Part shown: piece after piece, positions 26,806 through 34,793 of the stretch
Numbering within the stretch: the first letter of the stretch is position 1
Layout of the letters: each line of letters opens with the position of its first letter
Origin: Acidobacteriaceae bacterium
Lineage (GTDB): Bacteria > Acidobacteriota > Terriglobia > Terriglobales > Acidobacteriaceae
Reading direction: 5' to 3'
Assembly (NCBI GenBank): GCA_003134815.1
Contig: PLCO01000011.1
Span: 124,001-188,000, forward strand
Length of the DNA stretch: 64,000 nucleotides
Made by a program: the position numbers and the translations under genes
Notes under the pieces: model-generated
Databases searched by the model: none
What the model was told of the DNA's origin: nothing
Seen by the model: only the letters and a program-made list of their open reading frames with translations

Positions 26806-27129
26806 TCACGCGATCGCGTGTTTGCGGTTCCCTGCCTGGCGCTGGTAGCCCGGTCGCGGACGGATTTCTTCGAGAATCATCGATTGTTCTGTGTCGGCGG
26901 CCGATTCCAGATCGTAGTCCATCTGCAACCGCATCCAGAACTCCGGCGTCATGTTGAAATATCGGGCCAATCTAAGTGCAGTGTCCGCTGTAATCCCGCG
27001 CCGCTCCCTGACAATTTCGGAAATCCGGGTTACAGGAACGCGAAGCGCGATGGCAAGTGCATTTGCCGACAGGCCAAGCGGCTTCATGAACTCCTCGCGC
27101 AGCATCTCGCCTGGATGCAAGGCCGGCAT
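26806..27129 (-). CDS. higA: HigA-type antitoxin
   Basis: 107-residue helix-turn-helix antitoxin starting MPALHPGEMLREEF, the typical HigA N-terminal motif, followed by NALAIALRVPVTRISEIVRERRGITADTALRLARYF (HTH). GGAAGAGG precedes the start by about eight bases. It follows the HigB toxin gene by 25 bp, the reversed toxin-first order normal for higBA. It is expected to neutralise HigB and repress the operon through the palindrome at 27439-27449. Confidence 0.9.
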   Translation of the reverse strand: MPALHPGEMLREEFMKPLGLSANALAIALRVPVTRISEIVRERRGITADTALRLARYFNMTPEFWMRLQMDYDLESAADTEQSMILEEIRPRPGYQRQAGNRKHAIA

Positions 27130-27154
27130 CAACACGCCCTCTTCCAACTCAGAC

Positions 27155-27433
27155 TTAGTGGTAATCAACAATTTCGACCTCAAAGGCATCGCCATCGCTC
27201 CATCGGAAACAGATTCGGTATTGTTCATTGATTCGTAGGCTCCATTGGCCATCCCGGTCGCGCCTGAGCTTCTCCAGCCTGTTTCCCGGCGGCTCATAAA
27301 GTTCTTCGACCGTTGAAACAGTATGAATTTGCCGGAGTTTGCGTAAAGCCGCCCGTTCAATTGCGGCGAACCTCCGGCTGTGCCGATGCTGAAACACCTG
27401 CTCGGTTTTCTTGTCGGCGAACGAGCGGATCAT
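27155..27433 (-). CDS. higB: HigB-type RelE-superfamily mRNA interferase toxin
   Basis: 92 residues starting MIRSFADKKTEQVF, with RRFAAIERAALRKLRQI and the C-terminal LRINEQYRICFRWSDGDAFEVEIVDYH typical of HigB, a ribosome-dependent mRNA endonuclease. It is the first gene of a higBA pair. There is no clear ribosome site; a palindrome lies only six bases before the ATG. The module lies between dnaJ and dnaK. Confidence 0.9.
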   Translation of the reverse strand: MIRSFADKKTEQVFQHRHSRRFAAIERAALRKLRQIHTVSTVEELYEPPGNRLEKLRRDRDGQWSLRINEQYRICFRWSDGDAFEVEIVDYH

Positions 27434-27438
27434 GCTTA

Positions 27439-27449
27439 ACGCTTAGCGT
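27439..27449. promoter_or_regulatory. Palindromic operator candidate of higBA
   Basis: ACGCT-T-AGCGT is a perfect 11-bp palindrome ending six bases upstream of the higB start codon, with near-symmetric TTA/TAA flanks. HigA proteins repress their own operon by binding such sites. Confidence 0.45.
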
Positions 27450-27501
27450 AACACGGATAACGCAACAAACACAAGAGGAGCCATGAGCTTTACGCATGCC
27501 A

Positions 27502-27801
27502 TCATGCAATGCGGAGCGCCTTCTGCACAGCCTTTGGTTCGCGGTCGATCACGAGCAAATAGGCCCGCGTTGGACCTTCGGGAACGCGCCTTCCCTGCTC
27601 CCAGTGGCGGACCGTGTTGACGCTGAAGCCGAACCGAAAGGCGAATTGCTGCTGCGTCATTCCGAGACGGCCGCGAATGGCTTTGACGTCGATCTCAGCC
27701 GGAATGTGGACGACGTAAGTGCCTTTCTTGGCGGTGCCTTCGGCAAAGGCCAGTGCCTGATTCAACCCGCGCAGAATGCCGTCTGCAATTCTCCTGCTCA
27801 T
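27502..27801 (-). CDS. Helix-turn-helix antitoxin (HigA2-like)
   Basis: 99 residues with an XRE helix-turn-helix in the second half (VKAIRGRLGMTQQQFAFRFGFSVNTVRHWEQGRRVPEG), the layout of HigA2/NadS antitoxins. Its ATG overlaps the stop of the RelE-like toxin gene by four bases. It probably binds the toxin and represses from the palindrome at 28169-28185. Together with higBA this puts two toxin-antitoxin pairs between dnaK and dnaJ. Confidence 0.88.
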   Translation of the reverse strand: MSRRIADGILRGLNQALAFAEGTAKKGTYVVHIPAEIDVKAIRGRLGMTQQQFAFRFGFSVNTVRHWEQGRRVPEGPTRAYLLVIDREPKAVQKALRIA

Positions 27802-28160
27802 CGCTTCGCCCTCCGTCGTCCGTAAGATTCCACAATCAGTTTCGTAGCTTGCCGCAGTTCGTTACATTCACTTTGTGTCAAGTCCGTTCGCTCGTTCTTG
27901 GCGTACGCCTCCAATATGTAAAGTGGCATATCCATGTCGTGGAAGTAGTAAATGACGCGCGCCCCACCCCTCTTACCGCGCCCTTCAAGACCCCAACGCA
28001 ACTTGCGAACCCCGCCGGTTCCTGGAACCACTACTCCTGCCGTCGGACGGTACGAAAGATACTCGACAAGCTCTGCCCGTTCCTCGTCGTCCAACAATTT
28101 GCGCGTGGCGGCGAGGAACTCGTCCATTTCTACAACTGTGATGGGGCGTGTTTCCTGCAA
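27798..28160 (-). CDS. RelE/HigB2-like toxin
   Basis: 120 residues. LVEYLSYRPTAGVVVPGTGGVRKLRWGLEGRGKRGGARVIYYFHD is typical of the HigB-2 branch of RelE-type mRNA interferases, with a basic C terminus (SYGRRRAKR). First gene of a toxin-first pair; the stop overlaps the antitoxin start. Inhibition of translation is known for the family and inferred here. Confidence 0.88.
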   Translation of the reverse strand: MQETRPITVVEMDEFLAATRKLLDDEERAELVEYLSYRPTAGVVVPGTGGVRKLRWGLEGRGKRGGARVIYYFHDMDMPLYILEAYAKNERTDLTQSECNELRQATKLIVESYGRRRAKR

Positions 28161-28168
28161 GATTTATT

Positions 28169-28185
28169 GTAGTGCAATGCACTAC
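28169..28185. promoter_or_regulatory. Palindromic operator candidate of the second TA pair
   Basis: GTAGTGC-AAT-GCACTAC is a perfect inverted repeat eight bases upstream of the toxin start, followed by an imperfect second copy (GGTGCAATCACT). The placement matches the palindromes before the other three toxin-antitoxin modules of the window. Confidence 0.5.
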
Positions 28186-28303
28186 TTGGTGCAATCACTC
28201 CGATGTAATCTTTTGAAGGCGCTTGTAGTATCCCGAACCGCAGATCCTTCAACTCCTCGCTTCGCTCGTCGCTCAGTATAATAGCGGCTGAGGGTTAACG
28301 ACT

Positions 28304-28334
28304 CGGGGTGGGCGACTTGAAGTCGCCCACCCCG
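28304..28334. terminator. Perfect 15-bp hairpin downstream of dnaK
   Basis: CGGGGTGGGCGACTT and AAGTCGCCCACCCCG flank a single G, a nearly uninterrupted inverted repeat. It is the first of three GC-rich hairpins in the 296-bp gap between dnaK (ending at 28457) and the TA toxin (starting at 28160). It could end dnaK transcription, but has no T run, and may be a repeated element. Confidence 0.5.
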
Positions 28335-28350
28335 ATGACCGTTCAGCTTG

Positions 28351-28450
28351 TGTGCTATCCCGCGCTAAACGCGCAGAACGCGTTTAGGATGGGGCAACCC
28401 GGTTCGTGCGTTGCGGTATCCCCCGGCCCCCAATTGCGAGGGACAGGGGC
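28351..28450. repeat. Two adjacent dispersed hairpin repeats, copies 3 and 4
   Basis: Copy 3 (28351-28401): TGTGCTATCCCGCGCTAAACGCG, short loop, CGCGTTTAGGATGGGGCAACCCG, matching the borders of the copy at 15.0 kb. Copy 4 (28414-28450): GCGGTATCCCCCGGCCCCCAATTGCGAGGGACAGGGGCGAC, an imperfect relative of the copy at 24.25 kb, sharing the TGCGAGGGAC loop side. Confidence 0.65.
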
Positions 28451-28456
28451 GACGGC

Positions 28457-30394
28457 TTATTTCTTGTCGTCGACGTCGACGTACTCGGCGTCGATGACTT
28501 CGCCTTCTTTCTTGGCCTCGCCGGCTGGAGGCGCGCCCGCGCTACCGTCCGATGGGCCGCCGGATTCCGGCGAGGATGTAGTCTGCGTGGAGCTGGCCTT
28601 GTAGAGCGCCTCGGCCAGTTTGTGGCTGGCCTGGGTCAGCTTTTCGTGCGAGGATTTCAGCTCGGAAGTTGACGGCGAGCCTTCGAGAGTCTTCTTGGCG
28701 TCGGCAAGGGCCGATTCAACTTCTGTTTTGTCGGCGGCAGCCACTTTCTCGCCCGAGTCCTTGAGCATCTTTTCGATGTTGTAGACGAGGCCATCGAGCG
28801 AGTTGCGGGCCTCGATCGATTCGCGCTGCTCCTTATCTTCGGCGGCGTGAGACTCGGCTTCGCGAGCCATCTTCTCGACTTCTTCCTTCGAAAGGCCGGA
28901 GCTCGATGTGATGGTGATCCGCGTGTCCTTGCCGGTGGCGTTGTCTTTCGCGGTCACGTTGAGGATTCCGTTGGCATCGATGTCAAAGGTGACTTCGATT
29001 TGCGGAATTCCGCGCGGCGCGGGCATGATGCCGCCCAGCTTGAACTTGCCCAGGGTGCGGTTTTGCGCCGCCATGGGCCGCTCGCCCTGAAGAACGTGGA
29101 CTTCGACCTCGGTCTGCGAGTCGGCAGCCGTTGAGAAGGTCTCAGTCTTCTTGGTCGGGATGGTGGTGTTGCGCGGGATCATCGGCGTAGCCACGCCGCC
29201 CAGTGTCTCAATGGACAGAGTGAGCGGTGTGACGTCGAGGAGCAGAAGATCCTTTACGTCGCCGGACAGGACGCCCGCCTGCACGGCGGCGCCAACGGCA
29301 ACGACTTCATCGGGATTGACGCCGCGGTGCGGCTCTTTGCCGAAGAGGGTCTTGACCAGCTCCTGAATTTTGGGCATACGCGTCTGGCCGCCGACGAGAA
29401 CGACTTCGTTGATCTGGCTGATGTTGATGCCGGCATCGGACAAAGCTCTCTTGCAAGGCTCGACGGAGCGGTCGATGAGATCGCCGACCAACTGCTCGAG
29501 CTTGGCGCGCGTGAGCTTGCGGACGAGGTGCTTTGGTCCGGAGGCGTCGGCGGTGATGAAGGGCAGATTGATCTCGGTTTCGACGGTGGTCGAGAGCTCG
29601 ATCTTGGCCTTTTCCGCGGCGTCTTTCAGGCGCTGCAGGGCCATCTCGTTGCCCTTGGAGGTGAGGTCGAGGCCGTGCTCCTGCTTGAACTCGGCGATGA
29701 GCCATTCGACGATACGCTGGTCGAGATTGTCGCCGCCAAGATGGGTGTCACCGTTGGTTGATTTGACTTCAATGACGCCTTCGCCGACTTCGAGAATGGA
29801 GATATCGAACGTGCCGCCGCCGAAGTCGTAGACAGCGATGGTTTCGTCCTTCTTTTTGTCGAGCCCGTAGGCGAGAGCGGCCGCGGTGGGCTCGTTGACG
29901 ATGCGCTTGACGTCAAGGCCGGCGATTTTGCCTGCATCCTTGGTGGCCTGGCGCTGGGCGTCGTTAAAGTAGGCCGGGACGGTGATTACAGCCTCAGTGA
30001 CCGTCTCGCCGAGGTAGGCTTCGGCGCTCTTCTTGAGCTTTTGCAGGATCATGGCGGAGATTTCGGGCGGGGTGTACTCCTTGCCCTGGGCGATGACTCC
30101 AACGTGGTCGCCCTGCTGAATGACCTTGAAGGGCACCATCTTCATTTCGTCGGTGACCTCGTTGTAGCGGCGGCCCATAAAGCGCTTGATGGAGAAGATG
30201 GTGTTCTCAGGGTTGGTGATGGCCTGGCGCTTGGCGACCTGGCCGACCAGCCGCTCGCCGCTCTTGGTGAAGGCGACGACGGAGGGCGTGGTGCGCGCAC
30301 CCTCTTCATTTGCAATGACTTTTGGCTCGCCGCCTTCCATAACAGCGACGCACGAGTTGGTGGTGCCGAGGTCGATACCAATCATTTTGGCCAT
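28457..30394 (-). CDS. dnaK: Hsp70 chaperone DnaK
   Basis: ATP-dependent general chaperone. 645 residues: ATPase domain (1-385) with [32 protein letters not shown] and [12 protein letters not shown]; substrate-binding beta domain (about 390-505: [14 protein letters not shown]); helical lid; and a Gly/Ser/Ala-rich tail ending [10 protein letters not shown]. Full length and intact. Likely controlled by HspR through the HAIR-like repeat at 30440-30460. Downstream on the same strand come hairpins, two TA modules, dnaJ, a secreted protein and hspR. Confidence 0.97.
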   Translation of the reverse strand: MAKMIGIDLGTTNSCVAVMEGGEPKVIANEEGARTTPSVVAFTKSGERLVGQVAKRQAITNPENTIFSIKRFMGRRYNEVTDEMKMVPFKVIQQGDHVGVIAQGKEYTPPEISAMILQKLKKSAEAYLGETVTEAVITVPAYFNDAQRQATKDAGKIAGLDVKRIVNEPTAAALAYGLDKKKDETIAVYDFGGGTFDISILEVGEGVIEVKSTNGDTHLGGDNLDQRIVEWLIAEFKQEHGLDLTSKGNEMALQRLKDAAEKAKIELSTTVETEINLPFITADASGPKHLVRKLTRAKLEQLVGDLIDRSVEPCKRALSDAGINISQINEVVLVGGQTRMPKIQELVKTLFGKEPHRGVNPDEVVAVGAAVQAGVLSGDVKDLLLLDVTPLTLSIETLGGVATPMIPRNTTIPTKKTETFSTAADSQTEVEVHVLQGERPMAAQNRTLGKFKLGGIMPAPRGIPQIEVTFDIDANGILNVTAKDNATGKDTRITITSSSGLSKEEVEKMAREAESHAAEDKEQRESIEARNSLDGLVYNIEKMLKDSGEKVAAADKTEVESALADAKKTLEGSPSTSELKSSHEKLTQASHKLAEALYKASSTQTTSSPESGGPSDGSAGAPPAGEAKKEGEVIDAEYVDVDDKK

Positions 30395-30439
30395 GTTTTT
30401 CCTACCTTTGGAGTGAATCGAGCACAGTCAGAGTGCCAG

Positions 30440-30460
30440 ATTGAGTGAGATATTGTCAAC
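30440..30460 (-). promoter_or_regulatory. HAIR-like HspR operator upstream of dnaK
   Basis: Read on the minus strand: GTTGACA-ATATCTC-ACTCAAT. The HAIR consensus bound by HspR is CTTGAGT-N7-ACTCAAG; the right half matches six of seven and the left half keeps TTGA, with exactly seven bases between. The left half coincides with a TTGACA promoter box, so binding would block RNA polymerase. It is about 50 bp upstream of the dnaK ATG. A good -10 box is not evident. Confidence 0.5.
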
Positions 30461-30566
30461 TAATATGATGCGATTTTCGTCAGTTGGATGCAATTTTGGG
30501 CTGGAATTTCGCGAGGTAGGGCTGGAATTTGTGGGGTTGGCGGGGGAAATGGGGATTTCAGAGGGC

Positions 30567-31224
30567 TTAGCGGCCGACGGCGGTGAGGGCCGCGGCGAGG
30601 ACGTCTTCCGGCTCAGGGCGGACGCGGAAATCGGCGTTGGCCTGGGCGTAGAGGACACGGCGGTCGCGGGCGAGGACGTAGGTGGCGGGCAGGACGAGAC
30701 GCCAGGTCTGATCGCCGTTTACAAAGGGGATGTTGACGAGGATGGAGCGGTAGTAATCGCGGTGGTAGTCGGGGATGGTGTAGGCCCAGACCGAATTGCT
30801 CGGCCACAGCGCAGCCGGCGTCGGTGAGGACGGGGAACGGAAGGCTGTGCTGGCCGACCATGAAGTCGCTTTGGCGGGCAGTTTGCGGGCTGATGGCAGC
30901 GAGCAGCGCGCCGGACTCGCGGAGGCGAGTGTAGAGGTCGCGCCAAGCTTCGAGCTCGGTGACGCAGTAGGCGCACCAGCGGCCGCGAAAGAAGTTGAGG
31001 ACGAGGGGCCCGAGGGCGAGCAGGTCGGCTGAGCGGACGGGGCGGCCGGTAGCGTCGGGGAGGGTGAACTCGGGAGCGATTGCGCCGACGGGGAGGATGC
31101 GGTCTTCAATACCCGAGCCGAGGAGCTCCTGGACGGCGCGTTCGCTGATGGCCATGCGCTCCGGCTGGACGAGGTTGCGCGTGTTGGCGGTGATCTCGTC
31201 GAGTTGGTCCTGGAGGGCGGTCAT
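30567..31224 (-). pseudogene. Peroxiredoxin (AhpC/TSA-like) split by a +1 frameshift
   Basis: Thiol peroxidase-like protein. The first frame runs from ATG 31224 through LPVGAIAPEFTLPDATGRPV and FFRGRWCAYCVTELEAW (CxxC active site) to PVLTDAGCAVAEQFG. The natural continuation, YTIPDYHRDYYRSILVNIPFVNG...ATYVLARDRRVLYAQANADFRVRPEPEDVL, is in another frame and ends at 30567. The switch falls at a GGG run (CCC at 30785-30787 on the plus strand); removing one base restores a protein of about 218 residues. Both halves are otherwise well kept, so this is a recent mutation or a sequence error. Confidence 0.8.
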
Positions 31225-31332
31225 CTTTATTGTTATTTTCGCAGACCGACTCAGACGGACGCGGACGGACATTGATTGGATCATTCAGATCAAGATGGAT
31301 ATTCGCTGGGCGGGTATTCGTTGAACGGGCCG

Positions 31333-31356
31333 ATTGTAGCCCAAATGAGCTACAAT
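31333..31356. promoter_or_regulatory. Inverted-repeat operator candidate of dinJ-yafQ
   Basis: ATTGTAGC-CCAAATGA-GCTACAAT: perfect 8-bp arms with an 8-bp spacer, ending six bases before the preferred antitoxin ATG. RelB/DinJ-type antitoxins autoregulate through such repeats. It overlaps a possible earlier ATG at 31345, which is one reason to prefer 31363. Confidence 0.55.
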
Positions 31357-31362
31357 GACTTT

Positions 31363-31620
31363 ATGGCTACGAATGCGGTTGTGCGTTCCAGGATCGACTC
31401 CGACGTGAGGGATCGAGCTGCCGAAGTGCTCGGTGGCATGGGACTCACTGTGTCGGACGCGATCCGCATCGTACTGACCCGGGTTGCCAACGAGAACGAA
31501 CTCCCTTTCGACCTGAAGCCCAACAAGCTGACGCGGCAGACCATGCGCAAGACCGCCAAGGGACGCGAGGTTCGCCGCGCCAAAGACGCTGGCGACCTCT
31601 TCCGTAAGCTCGGGATCTGA
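31363..31620 (+). CDS. dinJ: RelB/DinJ-family antitoxin
   Basis: 85 residues starting MATNAVVRSRIDSDVRDRAAEVLGGMGLTVSDAIRIVLTRVANENELPFDL, the ribbon-helix-helix domain of DinJ. The C-terminal part is basic and should wrap the toxin. Its TGA overlaps the ATG of the toxin gene (TGATG), so translation is coupled. An earlier ATG at 31345 lies inside the operator palindrome. Confidence 0.9.
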   Translation: MATNAVVRSRIDSDVRDRAAEVLGGMGLTVSDAIRIVLTRVANENELPFDLKPNKLTRQTMRKTAKGREVRRAKDAGDLFRKLGI

Positions 31621-31892
31621 TGCGAACGCCGACCTACTCGACGCAATTCCAGCGCGACGTAAAGCGGCTCCAGAAACGCGGCAAGGATCTCGAAAAACTT
31701 AAACGGCTGATTGAGTTGCTGCTCGCGGGCGATCTCCTGCCGCCTCAATACAAGGATCATCCTCTCAAGCATGGCTGGGCAGGTTACAGGGATGCGCACG
31801 TAGAGCCCGATTGGGTGCTGGTCTATTTCGCGACCGAGAAAACAGTGCAACTTGAGCGGACCGGAACCCACGAAGAGCTATTCGAAACCTGA
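31620..31892 (+). CDS. yafQ: YafQ-family mRNA interferase toxin
   Basis: 90 residues of the RelE superfamily. The catalytic signature of YafQ is complete: DHPLKHGWAGYRDAHVEPDWVLVY followed by RTGTHEELF, including the histidines and the Asp-Trp pair. YafQ cuts mRNA on the ribosome. It is the second gene of the pair; its stop is three bases from the ffh stop on the other strand. Confidence 0.92.
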   Translation: MRTPTYSTQFQRDVKRLQKRGKDLEKLKRLIELLLAGDLLPPQYKDHPLKHGWAGYRDAHVEPDWVLVYFATEKTVQLERTGTHEELFET

Positions 31893-31895
31893 GAT

Positions 31896-33290
31896 CTACC
31901 GCCCGAAGCGCTGCTTGCTGCCGAGGCCCATGCCGCTTAGGCCGCCGCGCATCATTGATTTGGCGAGGCCGCCGCGGCCTACCTGCTTGAACATCTTGGC
32001 CATCTGCGCGTACTGGCGGAGAAGCTGGTTGACCTCCTGCACGCTGGTGCCGGAGCCGGCGGCGATGCGCTTGCGGCGCGCGCCGGAGATGATTTCGTGA
32101 TTGCGGCGCTCGCGGGGCGTCATGGAGTTGATGATGGCTTCGAGGCGGACGAATTGCTTTTCGTCGACCTGGCCGGCGGCCTGCTGCATTCCGGCAAAGG
32201 GGCCGACCGAGGGCAGCATCTTCAAAATCGATTCCATGGAGCCGAGTTTTTTGATCTGGCGAAGCTGATCGCGGAAGTCTTCGAGCGAGAAGCCGTCGCC
32301 GAGGAGAGCTTTTTTGGCGAGCTCCTCGGATTTTTTGCGATCGAGAGTGGATTCGGCCTTCTCGATGAGCGACATCATGTCGCCCATGCCGAGGATGCGG
32401 CCGACGATGCGGTCGGGATGGAAGGGCTCGAAGGCGTCGGGCTTTTCTCCCACTCCGATGAACTTGATGGGCTGGCCGGTGACGTGGCGGATGGAGAGCG
32501 CAGCGCCGCCGCGGGCGTCGCCATCCATTTTGGTGAGCACGACGCCGGTGAGCGAGAGGCGGGAGTGAAAATCCTGCGCGGAGTTGACGGCGTCCTGGCC
32601 GGTCATGGCGTCGGCGACGAAGAGAATCTCCTGCGGCGAGAGGAGCTTTTTGAGGCTTTCCATCTCGGCCATCAGGTCTTCGTCGATGTGGAGGCGGCCG
32701 GCGGTGTCGACGATGAGCGTGTCGCAGCCCATGATGACGGCTTCGCGACGGGCCTCTTTTGCAAGGCGCTCGACGAGTGCCGTGCCGGCGGGTTCGCCTT
32801 TCTGGTCGCCTTCGTAGAGGCGGGTATCGACTTGCTTGGCGACGATTTTGAGTTGCTCGCGCGCGGCGGGGCGGTAGACGTCGACCGAGACGAGCATGGG
32901 CCGGTGACCGCCTTTCTTGAGCCAGGCGGCGAGCTTGCCGGATGTGGTGGTTTTGCCGGAGCCCTGCAGGCCGGCCATAAGAATGACCGTTGGCGGCTTG
33001 GAGGCGAAGTTGAAGCGAGCGGTGTCTTTGCCCAGCAGCGAGACCAGCTCGTCGCGAACGATTTTGACGACTTGCTCTGAAGGAGACAGCGCGGTGAGCA
33101 CTTCAGATCCGACGGCTTTTGCGCGGATGTGCTCGATGAGGTCGGTGACAACTTTGAGGTTAACGTCGGCGTCGAGCAGAGCCACGCGAATTTCGGCGAG
33201 GGCTTCGGCGATGTTCTCTTCAGTAAGCGTGCCCTGGCCGCGAAGGCTTTTGAAGACGCGCTGCAGTTTGTCTGTAAGGTTTTCGAACAT
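31896..33290 (-). CDS. ffh: Signal recognition particle protein Ffh
   Basis: GTPase that binds signal sequences and 4.5S RNA and delivers nascent membrane proteins to FtsY. 464 residues starting MFENLTDKLQRVFKSLRG. N domain (1-90), G domain with AGLQGSGKTTTSGKLA (P loop), DTAGRLHID, LTKMDGDARGG; M domain with MTPRERRNHEIISGARRKRIAAGSG and a Met/Gly-rich tail. A frame continuing to 33497 lacks a supporting start. The SRP RNA gene was not found in the window. Confidence 0.96.
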   Translation of the reverse strand: MFENLTDKLQRVFKSLRGQGTLTEENIAEALAEIRVALLDADVNLKVVTDLIEHIRAKAVGSEVLTALSPSEQVVKIVRDELVSLLGKDTARFNFASKPPTVILMAGLQGSGKTTTSGKLAAWLKKGGHRPMLVSVDVYRPAAREQLKIVAKQVDTRLYEGDQKGEPAGTALVERLAKEARREAVIMGCDTLIVDTAGRLHIDEDLMAEMESLKKLLSPQEILFVADAMTGQDAVNSAQDFHSRLSLTGVVLTKMDGDARGGAALSIRHVTGQPIKFIGVGEKPDAFEPFHPDRIVGRILGMGDMMSLIEKAESTLDRKKSEELAKKALLGDGFSLEDFRDQLRQIKKLGSMESILKMLPSVGPFAGMQQAAGQVDEKQFVRLEAIINSMTPRERRNHEIISGARRKRIAAGSGTSVQEVNQLLRQYAQMAKMFKQVGRGGLAKSMMRGGLSGMGLGSKQRFGR

Positions 33291-33554
33291 GGGTTCTCTT
33301 TGAGTGTATCGGATGGGAGATTGCGCGGAAACGCCCCTGATTCTCTGAGCGGTTGATCGGCGTTTGGAAGCAGGGAAGACCAGAGTCGCGTCGCGCGCCT
33401 CTTCGACGAAGAATCCCCGACGGACGACTATTGCGCCGCGTATACTCGCGCATACCGGCCCCAATGCTGTTCCCGGCATGCTGACCAGCCCAAACAAGGA
33501 TGGTCTTGTGGTTCACTCACTCTAACAAACAGAAGAATGAAGAAAGAGACCCGC

Positions 33555-33911
33555 ATGAAGAAGTTCGCAAGTGCGTTCGTAATTCTGCTGTGCATGGCGG
33601 CTGCAGCGTGTAAAGCAGCGCCGTCGAACCTTTTGATCGGAACCTGGAAGGTCGACAGGAGCGGCGTCGCTCCCAACCCCGGTTGCCCGGAACCGCTGAC
33701 GTTTGGCGAGAAGACGCGCACGGAGCCCGATGTGAATGGCCAGAGCAACACGATTCCCGTTACGTATGTGGCGGGGGAATCCACGACATTTCCCACAGTG
33801 GTCTATGTGATGACCGATGCCGGAATCGAGTTCCACACGACGTTCCGGTTCCTGAGCAAGGACAAGATGATTATGGATACGGCCGCGCAGTGCCCTTATG
33901 TGAGGCAGTAG
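33555..33911 (+). CDS. Small lipoprotein, unknown function
   Basis: 118 residues with a type II signal peptide: MKKFASAFVILLCMAAAACKA, lipobox AAAC. The mature domain (LLIGTWKVDRSGV...FRFLSKDKMIMDTAAQCPYV) resembles small lipocalin-like beta proteins in outline only. An in-frame ATG at 33537 is also possible. It stands alone between ffh and the convergent alpha/beta hydrolase. Role unknown. Confidence 0.7.
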   Translation: MKKFASAFVILLCMAAAACKAAPSNLLIGTWKVDRSGVAPNPGCPEPLTFGEKTRTEPDVNGQSNTIPVTYVAGESTTFPTVVYVMTDAGIEFHTTFRFLSKDKMIMDTAAQCPYVRQ

Positions 33912-33990
33912 CTCCGAATAGACTTCGTGAGTTTGAGACGGCGTGGGACAGAAGACTCGCTCGCGGGCTTAGAGGCGCGTGGCTAGACAT

Positions 33991-34785
33991 TCAGCCGATG
34001 ATGCGGGAGATAATCGGGCCCCAGAAGGCAAGGTCAGGTTTGCGGAAGGGCTGGTTGTGGGAGACATTGGGCACAATGAGCAGCTCTGCCGGGGTGGGAC
34101 AGAATGAGGCCAGGTCGCGAGCCATCTGAACGGGAAACAGGCGGTCGTTTTCACCGTGAACGACGAGGACCGGGATGCGGCAGTCGCGGAGAGACTGCTG
34201 GGCTGACCATAGCGGAGGCACCAGTGGAGTGAGGCGGACTGGAAGCCCGAGGGAGCAAAGAGCGTCGCGGAAAGACGTGAAGGCGGCGCAGAGAATGAGG
34301 TAATCAGGCGCGGCGGTGTTGGCGATTGCGGCGGCGGGGCCGCTGCCCAACGAGAAGCCGAGGATCGCAGCAGGCAGTGGTTGCGTGAGACGCCGCAGCT
34401 CCTGGAAAGCTGAAAGGGCATCGAGATCGAATTGCGCACCGCTGGGACGCCCGGTGCTGCGGCCGTAGCCGGAGTAATCGAAGAGCAGCGTGGAAACACC
34501 ATTGGCGGCGAAAAGCTGTTGCACGGGAAACCAGTGCTCGACGGTTTCGCCGATGCCATGGCAGAGGAGCAGGGCTGCACGCGCGGGACTTGTTGTTGGC
34601 TCGACGAAAATTGCGTCGAGGAGATTGGCGCCGCTCGAAATGGTGAGCCGCTGGGTCGAGAGACCTGGAGTGTCGCGCAGGCCGGGGCCAACCCAACCGA
34701 GAACGCGGTCACGCAGGATGAGCGTTTGGCTGATGCAGGTGAGCGCGATTGTGAACGAAACATCGTGGTGACGCATGGCGGCCAT
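33991..34785 (-). CDS. Alpha/beta-hydrolase (lysophospholipase-like)
   Basis: 264 residues. The hydrolase core is clear: ALLLCHGIGETVEHW (oxyanion region), FDYSGYGRSTGRPS, the nucleophile elbow GFSLGSG, the late Asp in VVHGENDRLFP and the final His in NVSHNQPF. An N-terminal hydrophobic stretch (FTIALTCISQTLILRD) may be a poor membrane anchor. It starts eight bases after the stop of the beta-lactamase-like gene, so the two probably form an operon. Substrate unknown. Confidence 0.82.
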   Translation of the reverse strand: MAAMRHHDVSFTIALTCISQTLILRDRVLGWVGPGLRDTPGLSTQRLTISSGANLLDAIFVEPTTSPARAALLLCHGIGETVEHWFPVQQLFAANGVSTLLFDYSGYGRSTGRPSGAQFDLDALSAFQELRRLTQPLPAAILGFSLGSGPAAAIANTAAPDYLILCAAFTSFRDALCSLGLPVRLTPLVPPLWSAQQSLRDCRIPVLVVHGENDRLFPVQMARDLASFCPTPAELLIVPNVSHNQPFRKPDLAFWGPIISRIIG

Positions 34786-34793
34786 CTGAGGGG

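Noticed and set aside
32097..33080. 327-residue frame antisense to ffh
   Set aside because: Composition is that of a reversed GTPase gene (repeated GVDDE and AGDE words) and no domain is seen.
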